From: CAYYWP01 sp964475125
GTDB taxonomy: Bacteria; Desulfobacterota; Binatia; HRBIN30; CADEER01
Assembly (NCBI GenBank): GCA_964475125.1
Contig: CAYYWP010000090.1
Span: forward strand, 1 to 18,138
Length of the DNA stretch: 18,138 nucleotides
Reading direction: 5' to 3'
Of this stretch, positions 9,537 to 17,025 are shown in pieces. Made by a program: the position numbers and the translations under genes. Numbering within the stretch: position 1 is the first letter of the stretch; each line of letters starts with the position of its first letter. Below the pieces are notes generated by a model that ran no database searches, was not told the DNA's origin, and saw only the letters and a list, made by a program, of their open reading frames with translations.

Positions 9537-10384
9537 GGGCGCGCTGGGTGCGCTGGCGCTGGGTGGGACTGGGCACCGTCGCGGCGCTGGTTGCCGCGGC
9601 CGCGCTCTGGATCGCCGGCCGGCCGCTGGCCGCCGCGATGCTGCGCCATCCATACTTCGCCATCGATCAGGTGATCGTCCGCGGGGCCGGGCCGGCGCTC
9701 AGCGCCGACGAGGTGCGCGCCTGGCTCGGCTTGGCGCCCGGAACGACCCTCTGGGGAGCCGCGCCGGCGAGCTTGCGCGCCCGGCTCGAGGAGCATCCAT
9801 TCATCGCTCAGGCGGCGGTGCGGCGCGAGTTTCCGGGCCGCCTGGAGATCGTCGTCCGCGAGCGACAGCCCTGTGCCATCGCCGTGCTCGACGACCTCTA
9901 CTACGTCGACCGCCGCGGCGCGCTCTTCGGTCCCCTCGCTCCGACCCATGGGCGCGATTTTCCCTTCATCACCGGACTCGACCCCGACACCCCGCCCGGC
10001 GAGCGCAGCCGGCTGCTGCGTCGCGCGCTGCGCGTGCTGCGCCGCAGCGCGCAAGCGTCCGCCGAGGCGGAGGCCGGCTACGCCCTCGGCGCGGTCTCCG
10101 AAGTCCACGTCGATGCCGCCGACGGAGTGACCCTCTATCCGAGCCTGCCGCGCGTGGCCATCGTCCTCGGTTGGGGGAGCTGGTCGGTCAAGCTCGAACG
10201 CGCCGCGCGCGTCCTGACGCATGCGCAGCAAGCGTCCGATCGCGTCGCGCGCATCGATACCCGCTTCCGCAATCAAGTCGTCACAACCCTGCGCGCTCGA
10301 CCGGTCGCGGCGCCGGCGCCGACGCCCGCCCGCCGGCGCGATGCGGTGCCGCCGCCGGCGCGCGGCGGCGGCCTGCAGCGATGA
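9533..10384 (+). CDS. ftsQ: Cell division protein FtsQ
   Basis: This bitopic membrane protein links early and late divisome parts. The 283-aa product has a basic N-terminus (MRARWVRWRW), one hydrophobic segment at about residues 11-29, a POTRA domain at about 42-111 (FAIDQVIVRGAG through RREFPGRLEIVVRERQPCA) and the beta domain with the YYVDRRGALFGPL motif. The last about 20 residues are a Pro/Ala/Arg-rich tail without clear structure. The start is set by GGAGG at 9521-9525, 7 nt before the ATG. The gene overlaps both murB and ftsA by 4 nt, so its level is probably coupled to both. Confidence 0.92.
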   Translation: MRARWVRWRWVGLGTVAALVAAAALWIAGRPLAAAMLRHPYFAIDQVIVRGAGPALSADEVRAWLGLAPGTTLWGAAPASLRARLEEHPFIAQAAVRREFPGRLEIVVRERQPCAIAVLDDLYYVDRRGALFGPLAPTHGRDFPFITGLDPDTPPGERSRLLRRALRVLRRSAQASAEAEAGYALGAVSEVHVDAADGVTLYPSLPRVAIVLGWGSWSVKLERAARVLTHAQQASDRVARIDTRFRNQVVTTLRARPVAAPAPTPARRRDAVPPPARGGGLQR

Positions 10385-11619
10385 GTGGCATGGCCAAGAA
10401 ACCCGAACTGCTCGTCGGTCTCGACATCGGCCCAGCCAAGGTCGCCGCCGTGGTGGCGGAGCTGGCCGCCGGCGGCGGATTGAACGTCGTCGGCTGCGGC
10501 ACCGCGGCCAGCGAAGGCCTGCGCCGCGGCGTGGTGGTCAACATGGAGGCCACCGTGCAGGCGATCGCCAGCGCGGTCAAAGAGGCCGAGCTGCGCGCCG
10601 GGTGCGAGATTCACAACGTCTTCGCCAGCGTCGGCGGCGGGCAGATCAAGGGCTTCAACAGCCATGGCGTGGTGGCGATCAAGAGCGGCGAGGTGACGGC
10701 CGGCGACGTCGAGCGCGTGCTCGACGCGGCGCGCGCCGTGGCCCTGCCGATGGACCAGGACATCCTGCACGTCTTGCCGCAGGAGTTCGTCGTCGACGGT
10801 CAGGACGGCATCAAGGAGCCGGTCGGCATGTCCGGCGTGCGCCTGGAGGCACGGGTGCACATCGTCAGCACGCCGATCGCCGCGGCCCAGAACGTCATCA
10901 AGTGCTGCCAGCGCGCCGGCCTGCACGTCGCCGACCTGGTCTTCGCGCCGTGTGCCGCGGGCGAGGCCGTGCTCTCGCCGGAGGAAAAAGAGCTCGGCGT
11001 GGCCTTGGTCGAGATCGGCGCCGGCACCACCGGCCTGTTGGCGTTTGCCGCCGGCGCGGTGAAACACACCGCCGTGCTGTCGGTGGGCGGCAATCACGTC
11101 TCGAGCGACATCGCCGCCGGGCTGCGCACCCCGTTTCGCGACGCCGAACTGCTGAAGCGACGCTTCGCCTCGGCGCTGGTCGGCGCGGTGCCGCCGGCGG
11201 AAACGGTCGAGGTGCCGACCGTCGGCGGGCGGGCGCCGCGCGAGCTGTCGCGCCGCCTCCTCGCCGAGATCGTCGAGCCGCGCCTGGACGAGATCTTCGC
11301 CCTGGTTCAGCGCCAGCTCATCCGCTGTGGGCTCGACCAAGCCCTGGCCTCGGGCGTGGTGCTGACCGGCGGCAGCGTGATGATGGACGGGGTGACGGGG
11401 CTCGCCGAGCGCGTGTTCAAGCTGCCGGTGCGGCTGGGCGTTCCCGTCGGCGTCGACGGCTTGGACGAGAGCCTCGCCACCCCGACCTACGCCGCCGCGG
11501 TCGGGTTGGCGCGGTTCGGTGCCCAACCGCGCCTCCGACTCCCCGGCCTGGCCGAGGACGGGCGGCTGCTGCAGCGCGTCGGCCGCCGCATGGTGGAGTG
11601 GATCAAAGAGTTGATGTGA
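10381..11619 (+). CDS. ftsA: Cell division protein FtsA (actin-like membrane tether of FtsZ)
   Basis: FtsA anchors FtsZ filaments to the membrane and recruits later divisome proteins. The 412-aa product has the actin-like core with the SHS2/1C subdomain (EIHNVFASVGGGQIKGFNSHG, HVLPQEFVVDGQDGIKEPVGM), VLTGGSVMMDGV in the adenosine region, and a C-terminal amphipathic helix LLQRVGRRMVEWIKELM that fits the membrane-targeting sequence. Two nucleotide-loop positions look unusual. Phosphate-1 reads DIGPAK (15-20) where Thr or Ser is common after the Gly. Phosphate-2 reads VEIGAGTTGL (210-219) where DIGxGTxD is common. ATG 10381 overlaps ftsQ. ATG 10390 is a possible second start. The stop is 62 nt before ftsZ. 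Confidence 0.95.
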   Translation: MSGMAKKPELLVGLDIGPAKVAAVVAELAAGGGLNVVGCGTAASEGLRRGVVVNMEATVQAIASAVKEAELRAGCEIHNVFASVGGGQIKGFNSHGVVAIKSGEVTAGDVERVLDAARAVALPMDQDILHVLPQEFVVDGQDGIKEPVGMSGVRLEARVHIVSTPIAAAQNVIKCCQRAGLHVADLVFAPCAAGEAVLSPEEKELGVALVEIGAGTTGLLAFAAGAVKHTAVLSVGGNHVSSDIAAGLRTPFRDAELLKRRFASALVGAVPPAETVEVPTVGGRAPRELSRRLLAEIVEPRLDEIFALVQRQLIRCGLDQALASGVVLTGGSVMMDGVTGLAERVFKLPVRLGVPVGVDGLDESLATPTYAAAVGLARFGAQPRLRLPGLAEDGRLLQRVGRRMVEWIKELM

Positions 11620-11670
11620 GACGGATTTTCCCGTATGCAGGCGGTGTCATCCGGCCGCAGTGGGGGAAAG

Positions 11671-11675
11671 GGAGG
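11671..11675 (+). promoter_or_regulatory. Strong ribosome binding site of ftsZ
   Basis: GGAGG lies 6 nt before the ATG at 11682, in the only sizeable spacer of the dcw operon (11620-11681). A strong site here fits the high FtsZ demand and independent initiation. I see no convincing sigma-70 promoter in the spacer. Confidence 0.75.
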
Positions 11676-11681
11676 TTGAGG

Positions 11682-12944
11682 ATGATAGAGCTGGTCGGAA
11701 GTGAGGGCGCCGGCGCCTGCATCAAGGTCATCGGCATGGGCGGCGGCGGTGGCAACGCGGTCAACACCATGATCGCGTCCGGCCTGCGCGGCGTCGAGTT
11801 CATCGTCGCCAACACCGATGCGCAAGCGCTGAAGAACAACCTGGCGCCGGTCAAGCTGCAGCTCGGCGGCAAGGGCCTGGGCGCCGGTGCCAAACCGGAA
11901 GTCGGGCGCGCCGCCACCGAAGAGCACGCCGATCGCGTGCGCGAGCAGCTCGCCGGAGCCGACATGGTGTTCATCACCGCCGGCATGGGCGGCGGTACGG
12001 GTACCGGCGGGGCGCCGGTGGTCGGGACCATCGCGCGCGAGCTCGGCGCGCTGTCGGTCGGCGTGGTGACCAAGCCGTTTGCCTTCGAGGGCAAGCGCCG
12101 CATGCAACAAGCCGAGATGGGCATCGGGCTGCTCAAAGAGGCCGTCGACACCCTGATCGTGATTCCGAACGAGCGCCTGCTGGCGACCGTGGCGCGCCAG
12201 ACGTCGGTGCTCGACGCCTTCCGCGGCGCCGACGACATCTTGCTGCAAGCGGTGCGCGGCATCTCCGACCTGGTCACCGTGCACGGGCTGATCAATCTCG
12301 ATTTCGCCGACGTGCGCACGATCATGTCCGAGATGGGCATGGCGATCATGGGCTCGGGCGCGGCGCGCGGCGAGAACCGCGCCATCGAGGCGGCCCAGCG
12401 CGCCATCTCCAGCCCCTTGCTGGAGGATCTCTCGATTCGCGGCGCCAAGGGGGTGTTGATCAACATCACCGGCAGCGCCGATCTCGCCCTGCACGAGATC
12501 AACGACGCCTCCTCGCTCATTCAGGCAGAGGCACACGAGGATGCCAACATCATCTTCGGCGCCGTCATCGACGAGCGCATGGGCGACGAGGTGCGGATCA
12601 CGGTGATCGCCACCGGCTTCGGACCGACCGCCGCCGCCCACAGATCCGTGCCCGTGGTCAGCACGGCGGCGACGGCGGTCAGCAACAACGGCAGCCGTCC
12701 GGTGGCGGCGGTGGCGACGCGCGGCTTTGGGGCCGAGGCGATCCGGCGCGTCGGCGCCAGCGATCGCCCGGTGCGCCGCGTCGGCCGTGTCGTCGACGAG
12801 GGCGGCGAACCACAGCTGCAGGCCTGTGCGGACGACACCAGCGTCCCCGACGCCGGCCCGGCGGAGTACGTCATCGATACGCCCAGCGACGACGATCTCG
12901 AGCACGACTACGAGTCTCCGGCTTTTCTGCGGCGCGCCAAGTAA
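11682..12944 (+). CDS. ftsZ: Cell division GTPase FtsZ
   Basis: This tubulin homologue forms the cytokinetic Z-ring at midcell. The 420-aa product has the N-terminal GTPase fold with IGMGGGGGNAVN (17-28), the tubulin signature GGGTGTG (103-109), and T7 loop NLDFAD (205-210) carrying the catalytic acidic residues D207 and D210. The core ends near residue 312 and is followed by an about 95-residue Ala/Arg/Val-rich linker. The extreme C-terminus, DYESPAFLRRAK, is a recognisable conserved peptide for FtsA binding, though Ser replaces the usual Ile or Val before the Pro. The start is fixed by GGAGG at 6 nt. ftsZ is the last dcw gene and is followed by a strong hairpin. Confidence 0.97.
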   Translation: MIELVGSEGAGACIKVIGMGGGGGNAVNTMIASGLRGVEFIVANTDAQALKNNLAPVKLQLGGKGLGAGAKPEVGRAATEEHADRVREQLAGADMVFITAGMGGGTGTGGAPVVGTIARELGALSVGVVTKPFAFEGKRRMQQAEMGIGLLKEAVDTLIVIPNERLLATVARQTSVLDAFRGADDILLQAVRGISDLVTVHGLINLDFADVRTIMSEMGMAIMGSGAARGENRAIEAAQRAISSPLLEDLSIRGAKGVLINITGSADLALHEINDASSLIQAEAHEDANIIFGAVIDERMGDEVRITVIATGFGPTAAAHRSVPVVSTAATAVSNNGSRPVAAVATRGFGAEAIRRVGASDRPVRRVGRVVDEGGEPQLQACADDTSVPDAGPAEYVIDTPSDDDLEHDYESPAFLRRAK

Positions 12945-13003
12945 GCGCGCCGCCTGTCGCCGGCCGGCTCGGCTGCGATATCCGACGGACCCTCCGTACA
13001 CTG

Positions 13004-13029
13004 GGAGACGCCCCTTCGGGGGCGTCTCC
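13004..13029 (+). terminator. Probable terminator hairpin of the dcw operon (UUCG tetraloop)
   Basis: GGAGACGCCCC (13004-13014) and GGGGCGTCTCC (13019-13029) form a perfect 11-bp stem closed by TTCG, giving the extra-stable C(UUCG)G loop. It begins 59 nt after the ftsZ stop. The downstream tract is pyrimidine-rich (TCCTCCCTCC) but lacks a true run of T, so efficiency as an intrinsic terminator is inferred. A second imperfectly placed inverted repeat, GGTCGGGG (13063-13070) with CCCCGACC (13085-13092), follows. Nothing else recognisable lies in 12945-13171. Confidence 0.75.
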
Positions 13030-13171
13030 TCCCTCCTCCACATGCCGGTGTCGGGTGCCCGGGGTCGGGGACCGGACTCCCACCCCCCGACCACTGCCGA
13101 GCGAGGCGCGAAGCGGGCTTTCGCGGATCACCCCTTGAGGCCATGGTGAGGCCCGGCTACGCTCGCCGGCA

Positions 13172-14917
13172 GTGTCGGAGTTGCCCATCCACGAGGCGCG
13201 GGCGCGCCAGCGGCGCGCGGCGGAGCATCTGCGCTTCGCCAAGAAGCACGACGCGCCGCGGCGCGTCTGCCTCGCCTACCCGAACCGGTATCCGATCGCC
13301 ATGGGCAACCTGGGCTTCCAGGTGGTCTATGAACTCTTCGACCGCGCCAGCGACGTCGTCTGCGAGCGCGCCTTCTTGCCGGATGCGGACGAGGCCGTTG
13401 CCGCGGGCGACTTGCGCACGCTCGAGAGCCGCCACCGCGTGGCGGCGTGCGACCTGCTGGCGCTGTCGATCTCCTTCGAGGTCGACTATCTCAACGTGCC
13501 GCGCCTGCTCGAGCTGGCCGGCCTGCCGGCGCGCCGAACCGAGCGCGGCGCGGCCTATCCGCTGGTGATCGCCGGCGGCCCGGCCGTCTTTCTGAATCCG
13601 GAGCCGATCGCCGATTTCATCGACTGCTTCCTGATCGGCGAAGCCGAGGAGATGTTGCCGGAGTTCCTTGCCGCCTGGGCGCGCGCCGACGGCGAGGAGC
13701 GCGACGCCGCGCTCGCCGCCATCGCCGTCGCGGTGCGCGGTGCGTACGTCCCGGAGCACTTCGCGCCGCGCTACGACGGCGCCGCGCTCGTCGAGCTGGA
13801 CCATACCGGACCCGGTCCGGCGCGCGTCGAGCGCCGATTGCTCTGGGATCTGAACCGCTTCGCCACCACCACCCGCGTGCTCAGCGACGAGGCGGTGTTC
13901 GGCGACATGGTGCTGGTCGAGGCCAGCCGCGGCTGCCAGTGGGGCTGCCGGTTCTGCGCCGCCGGCTACATGTACCGGCCGATCCGGACGCGCGACCCGC
14001 AGCAGCTCGCCGCCGCCGTTGATGCCGGCCTGCGCGAACGCCAGACGATCGGTCTGGTGGGGGCCGAGATGGCCAGCGTGCCCGGCGTCGACGAGCTCGC
14101 CGAGCTCGCCGTGGCGCGCGGCGGGCGCCTGTCGCCGTCGTCGCTCAAGGCCGATTGCGTCACGCCGCGCCTGGCCGCCGGGCTCGCCGCCGGCGGCACG
14201 CGCAGCGTCACGGTGGCGCCGGAAGCCGGCTCCGAGCGCTTGCGCCGCGTCATCAACAAGAACCTCACCGAGGCCGACATCCTGCGCGCCGTCGACCTGC
14301 TGGTCGGCGAAGGCGTGCAACAGCTCAAGCTGTATTTCATGATCGGCCTGCCCTCCGAGACGGAGGAGGATGTCCTCGCCATCCCGGCGCTGTGCGCGCG
14401 CATCCGCGCCCAGCTCGCCGCCGGTGCCACCACGCGCCAGCGCGTCGGCAGCATCACGGTGTCGCTCAACGCCTTCGTGCCCAAACCCTGGACGCCCTTT
14501 CAATGGGATCCGATGGAGGCGATCCCGACCTTGCGCGGCAAAGTGCAGCGGCTGCGCCGTGCGGCGGCGCAGGTGGCCAATCTGCAGCTCGACGTCGAAT
14601 CGCCGCGCGAGGCCTATCTGCAGACGCTGCTGTCGCGCGGCGACCGCCGCCTGGCGGCGTTCATCGAGGCCGTGCACGCCGCCGACGGCGATTGGTGGCG
14701 GGTCATCCGCCGCTGGCAGCGCGATGGCCTGCCCGACCTGCCGCCGCCCGACGCCTACGTCCGCCGCACCTATGCATCGGATGAGCCGCTGCCCTGGGAC
14801 TTCATCGACCACCGCATCGCCAAGTCCTACTTGTGGATCGAGCGCCGCAAGGCCTTTGCCGCGCGCCAGACGGCGCCGTGCGATACGGCGACGTGCGAGA
14901 GTTGCGCCGCCTGCTGA
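13172..14917 (+). CDS. Radical SAM protein of the B12-binding-type TIGR03960-like family
   Basis: This is a 581-aa radical SAM enzyme of unassigned reaction. The N-terminal about 220 residues resemble the cobalamin-binding-like domain found before many radical SAM cores (YPNRYPIAMGNLGFQVVYE, DLLALSISFEVDYLN, VIAGGPAVFLNPEP, DCFLIGEAEEM), but no DxHxxG cobalamin-ligand motif is visible. The core holds the 4Fe-4S motif C255-x3-C259-x2-C262 (RGCQWGCRFC) and the family's VAPEAGSERLRRVINKN and LKLYFMIGLPSETEED segments. The C-terminus carries four Cys (570, 575, 578, 581) that could bind a metal. GTG 13172 is the first possible start after an in-frame TGA at 13136, and it has no clear ribosome site. 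A hypothetical-protein DUF2344 partner often linked to this family is not seen next door. The family call is from memory of the signature layout. Confidence 0.8.
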   Translation: MSELPIHEARARQRRAAEHLRFAKKHDAPRRVCLAYPNRYPIAMGNLGFQVVYELFDRASDVVCERAFLPDADEAVAAGDLRTLESRHRVAACDLLALSISFEVDYLNVPRLLELAGLPARRTERGAAYPLVIAGGPAVFLNPEPIADFIDCFLIGEAEEMLPEFLAAWARADGEERDAALAAIAVAVRGAYVPEHFAPRYDGAALVELDHTGPGPARVERRLLWDLNRFATTTRVLSDEAVFGDMVLVEASRGCQWGCRFCAAGYMYRPIRTRDPQQLAAAVDAGLRERQTIGLVGAEMASVPGVDELAELAVARGGRLSPSSLKADCVTPRLAAGLAAGGTRSVTVAPEAGSERLRRVINKNLTEADILRAVDLLVGEGVQQLKLYFMIGLPSETEEDVLAIPALCARIRAQLAAGATTRQRVGSITVSLNAFVPKPWTPFQWDPMEAIPTLRGKVQRLRRAAAQVANLQLDVESPREAYLQTLLSRGDRRLAAFIEAVHAADGDWWRVIRRWQRDGLPDLPPPDAYVRRTYASDEPLPWDFIDHRIAKSYLWIERRKAFAARQTAPCDTATCESCAAC

Positions 14918-14924
14918 GCGGATA

Positions 14925-15031
14925 GGTTGTTAGGGTGTTGCGTCGTTAGGTTGTTAGATGCTGGCTCGAAATTCTACCCCTCCTTCAGAGGATCCCTAAC
15001 AACTAACAACCTGATAACTATAACTAACAAC
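14925..15031. repeat. Inverted cluster of GTTGTTAG / CTAACAAC words in an AT-richer spacer
   Basis: The 119-nt spacer between the radical SAM gene and acpS is visibly AT-richer than everything around it. GTTGTTAG occurs at 14926-14933 and 14950-14957, with a variant GTCGTTAG at 14942-14949. The reverse complement CTAACAAC occurs at 14996-15003, 15003-15010 and 15024-15031. GTTGTTAGGG (14926-14935) pairs perfectly with CCCTAACAAC (14994-15003), and GGTTGTTAG (14949-14957) with CTAACAACC (15003-15011). The arms could form nested stems or crossing stems. It may be a REP-like intergenic repeat or a bidirectional terminator. Its function is unknown. Confidence 0.8.
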
Positions 15032-15036
15032 TTGCC

Positions 15037-15426
15037 ATGATCATCGCCGTCGGCACCGACGCCATCGAGGTTGCGCGCGTGCAGCGCGCCGTCGATCATC
15101 CGCAATGGGGGGCGCGCTTTCGCGCCCGCGTGTTCACGCCCGGCGAGATCGCCTATTGCTTCGAGCGGCGCCGGCACGCCGAGAGCTTCGCGGCGCGCTT
15201 TGCCGCCAAGGAAGCGGTGATGAAGGCACTCGGCACCGGCTACGCGCAGGGGGTGTGGTGGCGCGACATCGAGGTGGTGCGCACTGGCGGTCCGCCGCGC
15301 CTGGTCCTGCGCGGCGGTGCCCAGGTGCGGGCGATGGCGCTCGGCATCTCGCGCTGGCACCTGTCGCTGACCCACACCGCCGGCCAGGCGCTGGCGCATG
15401 TCATCGCCGAAGGCGAGGGGACGTAG
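15037..15426 (+). CDS. acpS: Holo-[acyl-carrier-protein] synthase AcpS
   Basis: This enzyme transfers the 4'-phosphopantetheine arm of CoA to acyl carrier protein, activating fatty acid synthesis. The 129-aa length is normal. GTDAIEVARV at the N-terminus places the Mg-binding Asp at residue 8. VFTPGEIAYC follows, and ARFAAKEAVMKALGTG (53-68) holds the second Mg ligand Glu 59. The C-terminal LSLTHTAGQALAHVI is the usual beta strand. No Shine-Dalgarno sequence precedes the ATG. A TATAAC (15019-15024) resembling a -10 box lies 12 nt upstream, so the message could be nearly leaderless. This promoter reading is weak because no -35 partner is evident. Confidence 0.93.
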   Translation: MIIAVGTDAIEVARVQRAVDHPQWGARFRARVFTPGEIAYCFERRRHAESFAARFAAKEAVMKALGTGYAQGVWWRDIEVVRTGGPPRLVLRGGAQVRAMALGISRWHLSLTHTAGQALAHVIAEGEGT

Positions 15427-15453
15427 CGCCCCGCCACTGCAGCCGCCGGGGTG

Positions 15454-17025
15454 ATGGACACCGCGATGTTCGTCCTGTCGATCGACCTGGGAACGAGCGG
15501 GCCGAAGGTGGCGCTGGTCAGCGCGCGGGGTGATATCGAGGCTCGCGCCGTCGGGTCGGTGCAGACCCACCTGCTGCTGCCCGCAGGCGCGGAGCAGGAC
15601 GCGGAGGAGATCTGGTCGTCGGTCGTCAGCGCCATCCGGCGCACGCTCGCTGAGGCGGCCGTGCCCGCGGAACAGATCGCCGCCGTCACCTGCGCCAGCC
15701 ACTATTTCTCCATCGTGGCCGTGGATAGCGATCTATGCCCGGTGATGAACCTGATGCTGTGGATGGACGGCCGCGGCAAGCCGCACACCCGCCGGCTCTA
15801 CGAGACCCAGCCGGCCGCCTTCGAGACCTGGCTCGAGACGCACGGCATGATCCCGCTCCCGGCGGGGACCGACTCGCTCTCGCATATGCTCTACGTCCGC
15901 CACGAGCGCCCCGAGGTCTACGAGCGAACCTTCAAGTTCCTCGAGCCGGTCGACTTCATCGTCGCCCGGCTGACGGGCTCGTGCAGTGCCAACCTGTGCA
16001 CGGCGTTTCCGCTGTTGCTGACCGACAACCGCGACCTCGCGGCGCGCGACTACGATGCCGAGCTCCTGCGCATGTCGGGTCTCGACCGCGACAAGCTTCC
16101 CGATCTCGTCCCGGTCGGCGCGGTGGCGGGCCGCCTGCGCCCGCAGGTCGCCGCCGAGCTCGGCCTGGCGCCGCGCCTTCGCGTCTACTCGGGCATGAAC
16201 GACACCCAGGCGGCGGCGGTCGGCACCGCCACCTTTCGCGGCGGCGGTGCCATCAACGTCGGCACCACGAGCCAGGTGCTGGCGCATGTCGCCGGCAAGA
16301 AAACCGACCTGGCCAATGCGATCCTGAGCATGCCGAGCCCGATCCGCGGGCGTTACATGGTCATGGCCGAGAATGGGCTCGCCGGGAAGGCACTCGACCA
16401 CTTCCTGCGCCACGTCGTCCACGCCACCGATCCCCTCGCCGACCATGCCGTCGCGGCGCCTTTTGCCGGCGTCGAGGAGACGGTGGCGGCAACGCCCGCC
16501 GGCAGCGGCGGGGTGCTCTACCTCCCCTGGCTCAGCGGTGCCCAGGCGCCCGAGCACAGCCCCGCCATGCGCGGCGGCTTCCTCAACCTATCGCTGGCGA
16601 CGACGCGCGCCCACCTGCTGCGCGCCGTCCTCGAAGGCGTCGCCTTCAACCTGCGCTGGATGCTGCCGGCGGTGGAGCGCTTCGCCGATACGCGTTTCGA
16701 GGAGCTGCTCTTCTCCGGCGGCGCGGCCGGGTCCGATGTCTGGTCGCAGATCCTCGCCGACGTGCTCGACCGCCCGGTGGCACAGCTCGCCGATGCGCGC
16801 TTCGTCAACACCCTCGGCAGCGCCTTTCTCGCCTTCGTCGACCGCGGGGCGCTCGGGCTCGACGACATCGACCGCCTGTGTCGGATCAAGCGCCGCTACG
16901 TGCCGCGCCCGCAGGCGCGGCAGGTGTACGACGATCTCTTCGCGCAGTTCCTGGCGGCCTTCGAGCGCACCCGCCCGATCTTCGAGGCCCTCAATGGCGA
17001 CAGGGAGCAATCATGGCAGACGTGA
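15454..17025 (+). CDS. FGGY-family carbohydrate kinase (xylulokinase-like), substrate unknown
   Basis: This is a full-length 523-aa sugar or polyol kinase of the ASKHA fold. The N-terminal phosphate loop is SIDLGTSGPKVAL (9-21). LMLWMDGRG follows the first subdomain. The catalytic Asp is expected at D250 in SGMNDTQAAAVG, next to INVGTTSQV. GVAFNLRWML and LLFSGGAAGSDVWSQILADVLDRPV form the C-terminal FGGY signature region. ATG 15454 is chosen. GTG 15451 and ATG 15466 are alternatives and no clear ribosome site decides. The substrate cannot be told from sequence. The 3' end overlaps the next gene by 13 nt, which suggests the two products work together. Confidence 0.88.
   Translation: MDTAMFVLSIDLGTSGPKVALVSARGDIEARAVGSVQTHLLLPAGAEQDAEEIWSSVVSAIRRTLAEAAVPAEQIAAVTCASHYFSIVAVDSDLCPVMNLMLWMDGRGKPHTRRLYETQPAAFETWLETHGMIPLPAGTDSLSHMLYVRHERPEVYERTFKFLEPVDFIVARLTGSCSANLCTAFPLLLTDNRDLAARDYDAELLRMSGLDRDKLPDLVPVGAVAGRLRPQVAAELGLAPRLRVYSGMNDTQAAAVGTATFRGGGAINVGTTSQVLAHVAGKKTDLANAILSMPSPIRGRYMVMAENGLAGKALDHFLRHVVHATDPLADHAVAAPFAGVEETVAATPAGSGGVLYLPWLSGAQAPEHSPAMRGGFLNLSLATTRAHLLRAVLEGVAFNLRWMLPAVERFADTRFEELLFSGGAAGSDVWSQILADVLDRPVAQLADARFVNTLGSAFLAFVDRGALGLDDIDRLCRIKRRYVPRPQARQVYDDLFAQFLAAFERTRPIFEALNGDREQSWQT

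Noticed and set aside
12945..13171. Riboswitch or structured RNA between ftsZ and the radical SAM gene
   Set aside because: Apart from the terminator-like hairpin and one short inverted repeat, I could not match any known riboswitch core.
14918..15036. Short repeats read as a CRISPR array
   Set aside because: The words are only 8 bases, are inverted between clusters and unevenly spaced. No regular spacers or cas genes are present.
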